A DNA stretch of 64,000 nucleotides. Source: Streptomyces sp. NBC_01216. GTDB taxonomy: Bacteria; Actinomycetota; Actinomycetes; Streptomycetales; Streptomycetaceae. The notes below the pieces were generated by a model that ran no database searches, was not told the origin of the DNA, and saw only the letters and a list, made by a program, of their open reading frames with translations. The stretch covers positions 6,696,001 through 6,760,000 of the forward strand of contig NZ_CP108677.1 in the NCBI RefSeq assembly GCF_035994945.1, read 5' to 3'. The position numbers and the translations under genes were made by a program. This document shows, piece by piece, positions 8,049 through 17,251 of the stretch (positions within the stretch are counted from its first letter, which is position 1; every line of letters starts with the position of its first letter).

Positions 8049-8783
8049 TCAGATCCCGCAGCTGCTCGCCGACCAGTACCGGGACGACCGGGTGTCGACG
8101 TGCGCGTGGTCGCCGTGCCCCGGGTAGCCGGGGCCCAGGATGCCGTTGAAGCCGTGGTTGCGGGCCTGCCTGGCGAGGGTACACAGGGACGGCGAGCCGG
8201 TCAGGTCGACGCCGTCCCCGTACAGGTGCCGGCTGTTCGAGGCGCCCCCGACGGCGGAGTTGCAGGCGTAGGAGCGGAAGCCGCTGCTGACCCTGATCGG
8301 CACGTCGCCGAGGGCGTGGCGCAGTGCCTCCAGCTTCCACATCGCGCGCAGCGCGTGCGATTTCGCGGTGGCCGCGCTGACCGCGCCGCCGGAGAAGTCG
8401 CCGTTGCAGCGGTTCAGCTCGGCGTAGGTGAAGTGCGCGGGAGTGCAGTCGGCGTCCTGGAGGGCGTAGAGCTTGGAGAAGGTGGCCGGTCCCGCGACCC
8501 CGTCGGCGGCGAGCCCGTAGGCCCGCTGGAAGCGGGTCACCGCCGCCTTGGTGGCCGGGCCGTAGTCGCCGTCGAGGGCGAGCACCGCGCCGTAGCCGGG
8601 GTATCCGGCCACCCGGACCTGCAGCTGGGTGACGTCCGAGCCGGACATCCCGGAGGACAGGGTCCGGCCCCAGGTGTAGCACCCGTCGGCGTGCGCGGTA
8701 CCGGCGGTGGCGGCTGTTCCCGCGAGGGCGGTGACGGTCAACAGGACGAGGCCGAGCAGGGTTCTGACCGTACGCCGGATCAT
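8049..8783 (-). CDS. Secreted zinc D,D-peptidase (M15 family) with peptidoglycan-binding domain
   Basis: A 244-residue exported enzyme. A signal peptide (~31 residues, LVLLTVTALAGTAATAGTAHA) is followed by a peptidoglycan-binding type 1 domain (LDGDYGPATKAAVTRFQ) and an M15-type zinc domain with SRHLYGDGVDL near residue 187 and HGDHAHVD near 226, which supply the zinc ligands and catalytic residues. This is the architecture of the Streptomyces albus G zinc D-Ala-D-Ala carboxypeptidase: it cuts wall peptides outside the cell. It stands alone; the IS debris lies just downstream of its stop. Confidence 0.9.
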   Translation of the reverse strand: MIRRTVRTLLGLVLLTVTALAGTAATAGTAHADGCYTWGRTLSSGMSGSDVTQLQVRVAGYPGYGAVLALDGDYGPATKAAVTRFQRAYGLAADGVAGPATFSKLYALQDADCTPAHFTYAELNRCNGDFSGGAVSAATAKSHALRAMWKLEALRHALGDVPIRVSSGFRSYACNSAVGGASNSRHLYGDGVDLTGSPSLCTLARQARNHGFNGILGPGYPGHGDHAHVDTRSSRYWSASSCGI

Positions 8784-9006
8784 GACACCTCCGTGGAGTG
8801 GACGAGTGATCTGTCATGAGCATGACGCCGCGGCGAGGTGTCGGTCAACAGCCGGGTAACCCGCCACCGGACCGGGCCACTGGCGGCCCCGGCGGCTCCG
8901 CGCGCCCGCCCCGGCGCTCCGGCCCTGTTCTCGTAGGGCTGCGGCGAACAGGCATGTAGCGATCCGTGAACCACGCGCACCCCGCGGGGGGAGGCGGCGA
9001 GCACCA

Positions 9007-9027
9007 CGGCTCCGGGCCTGGCCGGAG
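9007..9027 (-). terminator. Hairpin after the response-regulator gene
   Basis: CTCCGG-GCCTGG-CCGGAG hairpin lying 15-35 bases beyond the stop of the response regulator; a candidate terminator for the two-component operon. Confidence 0.5.
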
Positions 9028-9040
9028 CAGTGGTGTTTGC

Positions 9041-9703
9041 TCAGGCGGGCAGGGTGACGAGCCCTGTCTCATAGGCGGTGATTACGAGCTGGACCCGGTC
9101 CCGGGCGTCCAGTTTGGTGAGCAGGCGTGACACGTGCGACTTGGCGGTGGCCACCGTGATGAAGAGGTCCTCCGCGATCTCGGTGTTCGTCCGGCCGTGC
9201 CCGATGAGGGTCAGGACTTCCCGTTCCCGCTCGGTGATGCCCGCGACCGGCCGCGGGGAGCGCCGCAGGGGGTGCCCGACGAAGTCGGCGATCAGCCGGC
9301 GCGTGACCCCCGGCGCGATCAGTGCGTCGCCGGCGGCGACCACGCGGATGGCCGCGAGGATGTCGTGCAACGCCATGTCCTTGACCGCGAAGCCGCTCGC
9401 TCCGGCCCGCAGCGTGCCGTAGACGTAGTCGTCCTCGTCGAACGTGGTCAGGACGAGGACGCGCGTTGCGGTCGGGCCGGTGGTGATCTGGCGAGTGGCC
9501 TCGATCCCGTCCATGCCGGGCATCCGGATGTCCATCACCACGACGTCGGGACGGGTTTCGCTGACCAGTTGGACCGCCTCGGCGCCGGTGGAGGCTTCGC
9601 CGACGACCTCCAGGTCGGGGTGATCGGCCATGACCAGGCGCAGGCCGGACCGCACCAGTGGCTGGTCGTCGGCGAGTACGACGCGTACAGGACCGGCGGT
9701 CAT
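9041..9703 (-). CDS. Two-component response regulator, NarL/LuxR family
   Basis: A 220-residue DNA-binding response regulator. The receiver domain has the acidic pair DD (residues 12-13), phospho-acceptor Asp 58 in VVVMDIRMPGMDG, and the LTTF and K switch residues. The C-terminal LuxR helix-turn-helix reads TEREREVLTLIGHGRTNTEI. The start ATG overlaps the stop of the upstream histidine kinase by 4 bases, so the two are translated together. The pair is divergent from an ABC-2 transporter (11086-12857), the usual target in this arrangement; that link is inferred. Confidence 0.95.
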   Translation of the reverse strand: MTAGPVRVVLADDQPLVRSGLRLVMADHPDLEVVGEASTGAEAVQLVSETRPDVVVMDIRMPGMDGIEATRQITTGPTATRVLVLTTFDEDDYVYGTLRAGASGFAVKDMALHDILAAIRVVAAGDALIAPGVTRRLIADFVGHPLRRSPRPVAGITEREREVLTLIGHGRTNTEIAEDLFITVATAKSHVSRLLTKLDARDRVQLVITAYETGLVTLPA

Positions 9704-10878
9704 CGGGCCTCCACCGGGACCTTGACGGGGTCGGGCAGCGGCAGCCGGGCCGTCACCCGGAAACCGCCCTCGGGGCGCGGCCCGGCGCTGAGCTCGCCGG
9801 ACAGCAGGGCGACCCGCTCCCGCATGCCCAGGAGGCCGAAGCCGTGGGCCGAGCTGTTCTCGGTGGCACCGCGCCCCTCGTCGACGACCTCCACGGTCAG
9901 CTCCTCGTCCCCGTAGCCGATGAGCACCCGGCAGTGTCCGGTGCCCGCGTGGCGGACCACGTTGGTCAGCGCCTCCTGAACGATACGGAAGGCGGACAGG
10001 TCGATGTCGGCCGGCAGGGAACGCTCTTCCCCACTGCGGCGCACATCGACATGTACCCCCGCGTCGGCCGTGGCCGCCGCCAGCCGGTCGATGTCCGCCA
10101 GACCCGGCGAGGGCGCGAGGGCTGCCTGGTTCCCCGAGGCCGCCGTGCCCGGGTCTGCCTGACGGAGTGCCACCAATGTGCGCCGAAGGCCCGACAGGGT
10201 CTCCCTGCTGGTGACCTCGATGGCCCGCAGTGCCTCACCGGCCTCCGTGGGCCGGGTCCGGATGACCTGGCTCGCCGCCCCGGCCTGGATGGCGATGATG
10301 CCGATGCTGTGCGCGACCATGTCGTGCAACTCCCTTGCGATCCTTAGCCGTTCGGCGATCACGGCCTCGGCCGCCTCCTGTGAACGCAGCGCCACCGTGT
10401 GTTCGCGGCGCTCGCGGTGCAGCAGTCCACCCGTGCAGGCCGCGGCCATCGCCAGGAGGGCGATCACGAGGTTGACGGTCAGGTTGTCCCCGTGCGAGAA
10501 GCCGCCGATGACCAGGAGCCGGACGGTGAGGGATCCAGCCAGGGCGACGATCGAGGCTCGTCGCTCGCGGGTGGCGACGATGAGGCCCAGGACGAGGTCC
10601 ACCGCCAGAAACGACAGGAACTGGCCTTGATACGAAACAGACAGGCCCGCACGCGCGGAGCCCGGGGGGCCCACCACCACGGCGGTGGACCCGAACAGCG
10701 CCAGGGACAGAGCCAGGAGCGGCATGCGTCGCAGCACACCGACGAGCAGACTCGCCGCGAGCAGTGCCCCAAAACCGTGCACCGCGCCCGAAGCCCGCGG
10801 CGCACCTCCCACGAGCAGACCCACCGCGAGGAGATACAGGGCACCTCCGGCCCAGGCGGTGGTCTTCGTTCTCGTCAT
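9700..10878 (-). CDS. Sensor histidine kinase (HisKA_3 type)
   Basis: A 392-residue membrane sensor kinase. The N-terminal ~150 residues form several membrane helices with short loops (no large extracellular sensor). They are followed by the dimerisation/phospho-acceptor box ARELHDMVAHSIGIIAIQAG and an ATP-binding domain with N-box ALTNVVRHA and G-box HGFGLLGMRERV. It phosphorylates the overlapping response regulator. Kinases with minimal sensor regions next to ABC transporters often respond to membrane or cell-wall stress; that specific role is inferred. Confidence 0.94.
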   Translation of the reverse strand: MTRTKTTAWAGGALYLLAVGLLVGGAPRASGAVHGFGALLAASLLVGVLRRMPLLALSLALFGSTAVVVGPPGSARAGLSVSYQGQFLSFLAVDLVLGLIVATRERRASIVALAGSLTVRLLVIGGFSHGDNLTVNLVIALLAMAAACTGGLLHRERREHTVALRSQEAAEAVIAERLRIARELHDMVAHSIGIIAIQAGAASQVIRTRPTEAGEALRAIEVTSRETLSGLRRTLVALRQADPGTAASGNQAALAPSPGLADIDRLAAATADAGVHVDVRRSGEERSLPADIDLSAFRIVQEALTNVVRHAGTGHCRVLIGYGDEELTVEVVDEGRGATENSSAHGFGLLGMRERVALLSGELSAGPRPEGGFRVTARLPLPDPVKVPVEAR

Positions 10879-11085
10879 CGCTGGTGTGGCCTCTCAGGAG
10901 GGAGACCGCGCTGCGCGACGCGCACGGGCAACGAGGTGGTCGATCGGGCATCCATGGCGCGAGACTATCCAGCCGCCACCCCGGCGGGATCGGCCCGCGG
11001 ACGTACGCCCACGGGCGAACCCAGCCGCGCGACTGCCGCCCACGGCCCCATGACCGGACGGAGCCCTCCCGGCAGGGTTGTCCCT

Positions 11086-12006
11086 GTGATCGAAGTCAAC
11101 GAACTCACCAAACGCTACGGCGACAAGACCGCCGTCGACCAGCTGTCCTTCACTGTCCGACCGGGCCAGGTCACCGGATTCCTCGGTCCCAACGGAGCAG
11201 GCAAGACCACCACCCTGCGGATGATCCTCGGCCTGGACGCGCCCACCAGCGGCGGGGCCACCGTCAGCGGCGTCCCCTTCCGCAGCCACCCGCGCGGACT
11301 GCGGCACGTCGGCGCCCTCCTCGACGCCGACCAGGTCCACGGCGGCCGCAGCGCCGCGGCCCACCTGTCCGCCCTGGCCCACAGCAACGGGATCTCCCCG
11401 CGCCGGGTGGACGAAGTGCTGCACGAGGTGGGCCTCGCCGAGGCCGCGCCCCGCCGCGTCGGCGGCTTCTCGCTCGGCATGAGGCAGCGGCTCGGGATCG
11501 CCACCGCGCTGCTCGGCGACCCGCCGGTGCTGATGTTCGACGAACCGGTCAACGGCATGGACCCGGAAGGCGTGCTCTGGATGCGCCGCCTCTTCCGGCG
11601 CCTCGCGGCCGAGGGCCGTACGGTCTTCCTCTCCAGCCACCTCATGTCGGAGATGGAGAACACCGCCGACCAGCTCGTCGTCATCGGCCGGGGCCGGCTC
11701 ATCGCCGCCGAGCCGGTCAGGGACTTCGCGGCACGCAGCACCCGCCTCGGTGTCGTGGTGGGCACGCGGCAGGTCACCGAGCTGACGGCGGCGCTGACCG
11801 CCGCGGGGGCGTCGGTCGAGCCGGAAGGATCGGCGGACGCCGAAAAGCTCGCCGTGACCGGGCTGTCGGCGGACCGGATCGCAGCGCTCGCCTTCGAGAA
11901 CCGGATCCTGCTGAACGAGCTGACCACCCGAACCGCCTCACTGGAGGAGGCATTCATGGAACTCACCGTCGGCAGCGTCGAATACCAGGCAGGACAACCC
12001 CGATGA
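11086..12006 (+). CDS. ABC transporter ATP-binding protein (ABC-2 exporter)
   Basis: A ~306-residue ATPase with Walker A GPNGAGKTT, signature SLGMRQRLGIA, Walker B VLMFDEP and the switch histidine in FLSSHLMSEME. The C-terminal ~80 residues are the extension typical of drug/bacteriocin-type ABC-2 exporters. The GTG at 11086 fits the family start (VIEVNELTKRYGDK); an in-frame ATG at 11050 would add 12 residues. The stop overlaps the permease start (ATGA). The divergent two-component genes probably control it. Confidence 0.92.
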   Translation: MIEVNELTKRYGDKTAVDQLSFTVRPGQVTGFLGPNGAGKTTTLRMILGLDAPTSGGATVSGVPFRSHPRGLRHVGALLDADQVHGGRSAAAHLSALAHSNGISPRRVDEVLHEVGLAEAAPRRVGGFSLGMRQRLGIATALLGDPPVLMFDEPVNGMDPEGVLWMRRLFRRLAAEGRTVFLSSHLMSEMENTADQLVVIGRGRLIAAEPVRDFAARSTRLGVVVGTRQVTELTAALTAAGASVEPEGSADAEKLAVTGLSADRIAALAFENRILLNELTTRTASLEEAFMELTVGSVEYQAGQPR

Positions 12007-12857
12007 CCACACTCTCCCCGGCTTCCCCGGCCACCTCAGCCGTGGCTGTCGCCGAGCCCCCCGCCCGTTTCCGCAACCTGCTCTTCTCGGAATGGATCAA
12101 GGTTCGGTCCCTGCGCTCCACCCCATGGACCCTCGCACTCACCACCCTGTTCGTCATCGGGTCCGCCGCTGTCGCGGCACTGGCGGAAATCGACGATCTC
12201 CGGACGATGAGCCCGGCCGCGAGGCCCGAACAGGGATTCCTTGTGTTCGTCGCGTTCCCCGCGGCCGGCTACTGGACACTGATACTCGTCGCCGGCAGCG
12301 TCGGCGCCCTCACCGTCGTCAGCGAGTACAGCAGCGGCCTGATCCGCACCACCACCATGGCCGTCCCCGCCCGTGCTGCGGTGGTGCTGGCCAAGGCGGT
12401 CGTCACCGCCGCGCTCTGGACCGCAGTCGGTACGGTCATCTCAAGCGGTTGCTTCCTGGTATCCCAAGGCATCCTGAACGCACGACAGGCCGGGGTTCCT
12501 CTCACCCATCCCGGAGTGCTCCGGGCGCTGGTGGCGTCCGCCCTGCTGGCACCGGTCTGCGCACTGATCGGCCTCGGCCTCGGGGCTCTGATCAGGCACA
12601 GCGCCACCACCATGGTCACCACCGCCTTCACCCTGGTGATGCTGCCGCCGATCTTCTCGCAGAGCGCACGCTGGTCCGCCGCCGTGAGCCACGCGATGCC
12701 GGTCACGGCATGGAAGCGCCTGGTCCAGAACTGGGCACCAGACCCCCATGCGCTCGCCTACAGCGCCACCGTCCCCGGCTCATGGGCCGTGTACGCGCTC
12801 TGGCCGCTGATCGCGGTCGTACTCGCTGCGGTCGTCGTGCGGCGGCGCGACGTGTGA
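12003..12857 (+). CDS. ABC-2 transporter permease
   Basis: A 284-residue permease with six predicted membrane helices and an N-terminal cytosolic stretch (FRNLLFSEWIKVRSLRSTPW) typical of ABC-2 membrane subunits. It overlaps the ATPase gene by 4 bases and completes the exporter. Homologues move antibiotics, lantibiotics or lipids; no substrate clue is present beyond the adjacent two-component system. Confidence 0.9.
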   Translation: MTTLSPASPATSAVAVAEPPARFRNLLFSEWIKVRSLRSTPWTLALTTLFVIGSAAVAALAEIDDLRTMSPAARPEQGFLVFVAFPAAGYWTLILVAGSVGALTVVSEYSSGLIRTTTMAVPARAAVVLAKAVVTAALWTAVGTVISSGCFLVSQGILNARQAGVPLTHPGVLRALVASALLAPVCALIGLGLGALIRHSATTMVTTAFTLVMLPPIFSQSARWSAAVSHAMPVTAWKRLVQNWAPDPHALAYSATVPGSWAVYALWPLIAVVLAAVVVRRRDV

Positions 12858-13055
12858 AGCACAAGGGACAGAACCCGTCCGTCGCCGGCGTCTACCGGGC
12901 CCTCGCCGAGCACGAGAGGACCCAGGAGTACCCGGAGGCTGTCGAGACGGCACACGCCGACATCGCCGCCCTTCAGCAGCGCGACCGCGGCCCCGTGCAG
13001 TCACTCGGCGCCACACGGCCGTTCGTCGTAGCCTCCCTCGCGGCCCGCGGGCTCG
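12854..13055 (+). pseudogene. Truncated gene start run into a repeat element
   Basis: Directly after the permease, GTG 12854 (overlapping its stop) opens a frame with convincing codon bias, VKHKGQNPSVAGVYRALAEH onward, about 65 codons. It then runs without a stop into the mini-repeat at 13056-13100 and on through the antisense of the next gene. The coding-like part stops at the repeat, so I read it as a gene start whose 3' part was lost when the repeat or a deletion arose. I do not recognise the family. Confidence 0.45.
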
Positions 13056-13100
13056 GAGCCTGTCGTGGCGGCCCGGCCGGAGTTCATCCGACAGGCTCTC
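13056..13100. repeat. Mini-copy E of the dispersed palindromic element
   Basis: The two ends of the dispersed element (GGAGCCTGTCG on the left, CGACAGGCTCTCC-type on the right) with only ~20 bases between. The right arm provides the last codons and the stop of the minus-strand flavoprotein gene ending at 13084. Confidence 0.75.
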
Positions 13101-14316
13101 CGTCCCCGGCCCGCACCACCACCGGCCCGCCCGCCGGATCGACCGCCCGCGCCCAGTCCGGGGCCAGCCGGACGGAACGCCACGGCTGGGCCACGCCCCG
13201 CACCGTCCGGCGGCACAGCACCCTGCCTTCCTGTTCCACCGTCACCACCGGGTGGCTCAGTGGCCGTGCCGCCCGGAGCAGGAACGGGCGGCCGTGCCCG
13301 CCGCGGGAGATCCGGTTCGGCGACACCCACCGCAACGGGTCCTCGACCACCACCGGCGCCGCCGTGACATCGCCCTCCCCGCCGGCGAGGAGCCGGAGGA
13401 CGGACTCCGCGGCGGCGTGCCCCTCGGCCGCGGCCCAGACCGCCGGCTCGACACCGCGCAGCACGTTGCCGACGGCGAAGACACCGGGCGAGGCCGTACG
13501 GAACGCGCCGTCGACCGCGGGCCCCCGGGTCCCGCCGTCCAGGAGCACCCCACCGGAGCGGGCCAGTTCGTGATCGGGCATCCAGTCCCCGGTGAAGACC
13601 ACCGTGTCGCAACGGAGCAGCCCCGGGCGACCGTCGCCGTGCCGCACCCGGACGCCGGTCAGCCGCCCGCGGCCCACCAGTTCCGTCACCGCGGCATCCG
13701 TGAGCAGCGGCGGCCGGTGCACGGTCCCCGGCCGCTCCGCCCCGCGCGGCAGGTCCGTCACGAGCGCGGCGACGTGGAGCCCCGCGTGCCGCAGCGTCGC
13801 GACCGCGTGCCGGGCCACCGGCTCCGCGCCGACCACGACCGCCCGTCTTCCAAGCCGCTCCCGCCGCATCCCGTGGAGATGGACGGACTGCAGGAGTTCG
13901 CCGGTCGTCAGCACTCCGGACGGCCGGGAGCCGGGCACCAGGCGTGCGCTGCGCGGGCGTTCCCGGGCGCCGGTCGCCAGGATCACCGCGCGCGCGGTGA
14001 TCCGTTCACGTCCGGCCGGGCCGGTGATCTCCAGCGTCAGCGGCCCGGCCCAGTCGGTCGCCGAGACCCCGGTGCGGAGGGTGGCACCGGCCCGCACCGC
14101 CCAGGCGACCGCGCGTCGCGCGTAGGCGGGTCCGTCCGCCGCCCCGCCGAAGCCGCCGTGGGCACTGTACCGGGGCGCCCCACCCGCGGTCCGTTCCCGT
14201 TCGAGTACCTCGACGCGCCCCGCTCCCGCCGTGGCGAGCCGGGCGGCGGCGGACAGCCCCGCCGGTCCGGCCCCCACCACCAGGACGTCCACCGCGCGGT
14301 ACCGCACCCGGACCAT
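13084..14316 (-). CDS. Pyridine nucleotide-disulfide-type FAD oxidoreductase of a polyol operon
   Basis: A 410-residue flavoprotein beginning [20 protein letters not shown], with the FAD dinucleotide fold at the start, a second nucleotide-binding region near the middle (RRAVVVGAEPVARHA), and the FAD-closing VFAVGNVLRG motif. It resembles the FAD/NAD subunit that pairs with glycerol-3-phosphate-dehydrogenase-like proteins in three-gene catabolic operons, probably passing electrons between FAD and NAD or quinone. The ATG at 14316 overlaps the upstream stop (TGATG). Its final residues, GEPVG, and the stop are encoded by the mini-repeat, so the native C-terminus may have been altered. Confidence 0.85.
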   Translation of the reverse strand: MVRVRYRAVDVLVVGAGPAGLSAAARLATAGAGRVEVLERERTAGGAPRYSAHGGFGGAADGPAYARRAVAWAVRAGATLRTGVSATDWAGPLTLEITGPAGRERITARAVILATGARERPRSARLVPGSRPSGVLTTGELLQSVHLHGMRRERLGRRAVVVGAEPVARHAVATLRHAGLHVAALVTDLPRGAERPGTVHRPPLLTDAAVTELVGRGRLTGVRVRHGDGRPGLLRCDTVVFTGDWMPDHELARSGGVLLDGGTRGPAVDGAFRTASPGVFAVGNVLRGVEPAVWAAAEGHAAAESVLRLLAGGEGDVTAAPVVVEDPLRWVSPNRISRGGHGRPFLLRAARPLSHPVVTVEQEGRVLCRRTVRGVAQPWRSVRLAPDWARAVDPAGGPVVVRAGDGEPVG

Positions 14317-15800
14317 CAGGGACCCGCCTCCTCGAACATCGCCCGGACCGCGGCCCCGCAGGAGAATCCCTGGCAGCGCCCGCCGCGGGCCCGGGTGCGG
14401 CGACGTAGTCCGTCCAGGGACGACGGCGCGATCGTCGAAGCGAGCGCGTCGCGGATCTCGCCGCGGGTCACCCGCTCGCAGTGGCACACGACACTCCCGT
14501 AGGCGGGATCGCCCGCGATCCGCTCGGCGTCCCGGTACGGACGCGGCCCGGCCTCGCCCAGGTTCGGCATGCGCACGGGCGCCCGTGGACGCGGCGGGCC
14601 CGTGCCGAGTCCGATGTCCCTGAGCAGGTCCAGCACGTGCGCGGCGATCGCGAGCGAGGCGGTCAGCCCGGTGGACCGGATGCCGCCCACCGTGACGTAG
14701 CGCAGGGCGGGGTGGGCCGTCACCCGGTAGTCGTCCGTCCCGGTGGCGGCCCGCAGCCCGGCGTAGACCGCCGTGACCTCCTCGTCGAGCAGCGCGGGCA
14801 GGATGCGACGGCCCCGCTCCCGCAGCGCCGCAAGCCCCGCCGCGGTCGACCCGGTGTCGGTCTTGTCGTCCAGGTCCTCGGCGGTCGGCCCGAGCATCAC
14901 GTTGCCGTACACCGTCGGGGTGACCAGGACCCCCTTGCCGAGAGTGCCGGGTACCGGCAGCAGGATGTGCCGCACCAGACCGCGCGCGAACGCGTCGAAC
15001 ACGATCAGTTGTCCGCGTCGCGGGGTCACCGTGAAGTCATGTCGGCCGAAGAGCGCGTCGAAGGCGTCGGCGTGGAGCCCGCAGGCGTTGACCACGAACC
15101 GGGCGCGCAGCACCCCCCGCCGGGTGACCAGCCGGTGCGGTACGCCCGGATCGGCCCGCTCCACCCGGCAGTTCAGATGCAGGTCGACCCCGGAACGCAC
15201 GGCCTGGGTGGCGTACGCGAGCGTCGTCGTCCAGGGGCAGACGACCGACTCGCCGGGTACCTCCAGCGCGCCGAGCGCCCCGGGCCCCAACCGAGGCTCC
15301 CGCGCGCGCAGCTCGGCGGCGCCCACCGGCCGGGTGGCGCGGTAGCCGTTGCGTGCCGCCTTGTCGGCGAGCCGGGGGAGCGCGGCCGACTGCTCCCGGT
15401 CCCAGGCGACGAGGAGCGCGCCGAGAGGTTCCACCGGGATACCGGCCTCCTCCGCGTACGCCGCGAGCCGCCGGCCGCCTTCCCGGACCAGCGCGGACTC
15501 CAGCGAGCCGGGCACGGCGTCGAATCCGGTGTGCAGGATCGCGGTGTTGGCCTTCGACGTGCCGTCCCCGACGTCCCCCGAAGCCTCCACGAGCGCGACG
15601 CGCAGCGTGTGGCCGGCGAGTTCGCGGGCCACGGCGCAGCCGACCACCCCGGCGCCGACGACCACGACGTCGTACGCGCCGCCGGGCGCGGAGGTGTCCG
15701 GCAGCGGACCCGTCCTGCTGACGAGCCCGCAGTCCGTGCCCGGCTCCTTCGTGCGCCGGGTCCCTTCCGTGCGCCGTGCGGTGGCGCGCCGCGCCCTCAC
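14316..15800 (-). CDS. Glycerol-3-phosphate dehydrogenase-like FAD oxidoreductase with [2Fe-2S] domain
   Basis: A ~494-residue FAD enzyme of the DAO/GlpA type: VVVVGAGVVGCAVAREL near the start, substrate domain, then a C-terminal BFD-like [2Fe-2S] domain with four cysteines (VCHCERVTRGEI ... GGRCQGFSCG). It should oxidise glycerol-3-phosphate or a related polyol phosphate. The start is GTG 15800, which overlaps the kinase stop (GTGA); no ATG lies upstream of the Rossmann motif, so the first ~35 residues are a poorly conserved lead. It sits between the FGGY kinase and the second flavoprotein in one overlapping operon. Confidence 0.85.
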   Translation of the reverse strand: MRARRATARRTEGTRRTKEPGTDCGLVSRTGPLPDTSAPGGAYDVVVVGAGVVGCAVARELAGHTLRVALVEASGDVGDGTSKANTAILHTGFDAVPGSLESALVREGGRRLAAYAEEAGIPVEPLGALLVAWDREQSAALPRLADKAARNGYRATRPVGAAELRAREPRLGPGALGALEVPGESVVCPWTTTLAYATQAVRSGVDLHLNCRVERADPGVPHRLVTRRGVLRARFVVNACGLHADAFDALFGRHDFTVTPRRGQLIVFDAFARGLVRHILLPVPGTLGKGVLVTPTVYGNVMLGPTAEDLDDKTDTGSTAAGLAALRERGRRILPALLDEEVTAVYAGLRAATGTDDYRVTAHPALRYVTVGGIRSTGLTASLAIAAHVLDLLRDIGLGTGPPRPRAPVRMPNLGEAGPRPYRDAERIAGDPAYGSVVCHCERVTRGEIRDALASTIAPSSLDGLRRRTRARGGRCQGFSCGAAVRAMFEEAGP

Positions 15801-17251
15801 GCGGGCGGGACTTCCGTGCCGCCGCGGTCGAGGAGGGCGGCCACGGCCGTGCGGAAGAGGTCCATTCGCTCGCCCGCCTGCGCCGCCGTGCCCCGCGGTT
15901 CGTATACGGCCGAGGGTTTCCACCGGGGCACGGCCTCGTGGACCGGGAGATCGGGTTCGAGACCGAGCCGGGCGACCGCCGCCGCGCCCAGCGCGGTCGC
16001 GTCCGGCAGGGCCGAGACCTCGACGGGAAGCCGGAGGAGGTCCGCCTGGGTCTGCATCAGCAGCGCCGACCGGGTCAGACCGCCGTCCACCCGCAGCGAG
16101 GTGAGCGATGCGCCGAGGTCCCTGCCCGCCGCCTCCGCCAGTTCCACCACCTGGGCGGCGACGCCCTCGCAGAGGGCTCGGACCAGATGGCCGCCGGTGG
16201 TGTCGAGGCCGAGGCCGGTCAGCGAGCCGCGGACGTCGCCGCGCCACCAGGGCGCGGCGAGGCCGGCCAGCGCGGGGACGAAGGTGACGCCCCCGCTGTC
16301 CGGTACGGAGGCGCCCACCGCGTCGAGGGCGTCGGCCCCGGGGATCACGCCGAGGTCGGTGAGCCACCGCACGGCCGAGGCGGCCGTGTAGACCTGACCG
16401 TCCAGGCAGTAGCTCGTCCGTCCGCCGAGGCGCCAGGCGACACAGCTCACCAGCCCCGTGTCGCTACGGCGGGGGACCGGTCCGGTCTGGGCGAGGAGGA
16501 AGGCACCGGTGCCGTAGGTGCACTTGGCCGACCCCGGCTCGGTCACGCTCTGCGCGAGCAGCGCGGCCTGCTGGTCCACGAGCAGCCCGGTGAGCGGCAG
16601 CGGAGGGCCGAACGCGGTCGTGACGCCGACGCGGGTGTCCGCGTCCACGACCCGCGGCAGCCGTTCTCCGCCCAGTCCGTAGACGTCGAGCGCCTCGGCG
16701 GACCAGGACACGGTGTCGAGGTCGAGCAGCCCGGTGCGGCCGGCGGTCGCCGCGTCGGTGACGAAGGCCCCGGTGAGGCGGTGGACCAGCCAGGCGTCGC
16801 TCGTGGTCACCACACCCGCGCCGGTGAGGTGACGGCGGATCCAGGCCATCTTGGGAGCGGCGAAGTACGGATCCAGCGGTAACCCGGTCCGCCGCCGCAG
16901 CGCGTCGGCGTGCTCGACGAGTCCGGCGCACACCGCGGCGGCGCGGCGGTCCTGCCAGACGAGCGCGTCGGTGAGCGGATCGCCCGTCGACGGGTCCCAG
17001 GCCAGCACGGTCTCGCCCTGGTTCGCCAGGCCCACGGCCACCACCGGCGTGCCGGCCTCGGCGAGCGCGGCGCGTCCGGCGGCCACCACGGACTCGTGGA
17101 GCCGACGCGGATCGACCTCGACCAGCCCGCCGGGAAGGTAGCGGGGGCGCACGGGCGCCGATCCGCTGCCGAGTACCCCGCGCGAGGGGCAGACCACGAA
17201 CGCCTTGGTCCCCGAAGTGCCCTGGTCCACGGCGAGTACCGGGCCCGTCAT
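15797..17251 (-). CDS. FGGY-family carbohydrate kinase (glycerol kinase-like)
   Basis: A 484-residue sugar/polyol kinase of the FGGY family. The N-terminal phosphate loop reads LAVDQGTSGTKAFVV; DALVWQDRR and the later GxGxF stretch (YGTGAFLLAQTG) fit glycerol kinase-like members. It is first in a three-gene operon with a GlpA-like dehydrogenase, so it probably phosphorylates glycerol or a similar polyol. Codon 124 is TTA (16882-16880), extremely rare in Streptomyces, where it needs the bldA tRNA-Leu. This predicts that the operon is translated efficiently only late in development. Confidence 0.9.
   Translation of the reverse strand: MTGPVLAVDQGTSGTKAFVVCPSRGVLGSGSAPVRPRYLPGGLVEVDPRRLHESVVAAGRAALAEAGTPVVAVGLANQGETVLAWDPSTGDPLTDALVWQDRRAAAVCAGLVEHADALRRRTGLPLDPYFAAPKMAWIRRHLTGAGVVTTSDAWLVHRLTGAFVTDAATAGRTGLLDLDTVSWSAEALDVYGLGGERLPRVVDADTRVGVTTAFGPPLPLTGLLVDQQAALLAQSVTEPGSAKCTYGTGAFLLAQTGPVPRRSDTGLVSCVAWRLGGRTSYCLDGQVYTAASAVRWLTDLGVIPGADALDAVGASVPDSGGVTFVPALAGLAAPWWRGDVRGSLTGLGLDTTGGHLVRALCEGVAAQVVELAEAAGRDLGASLTSLRVDGGLTRSALLMQTQADLLRLPVEVSALPDATALGAAAVARLGLEPDLPVHEAVPRWKPSAVYEPRGTAAQAGERMDLFRTAVAALLDRGGTEVPPA

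Noticed and set aside
14481..16391. 636-codon plus-strand frame across the flavoprotein and kinase genes
   Set aside because: Shadow of the polyol operon on the other strand; no recognisable domain.
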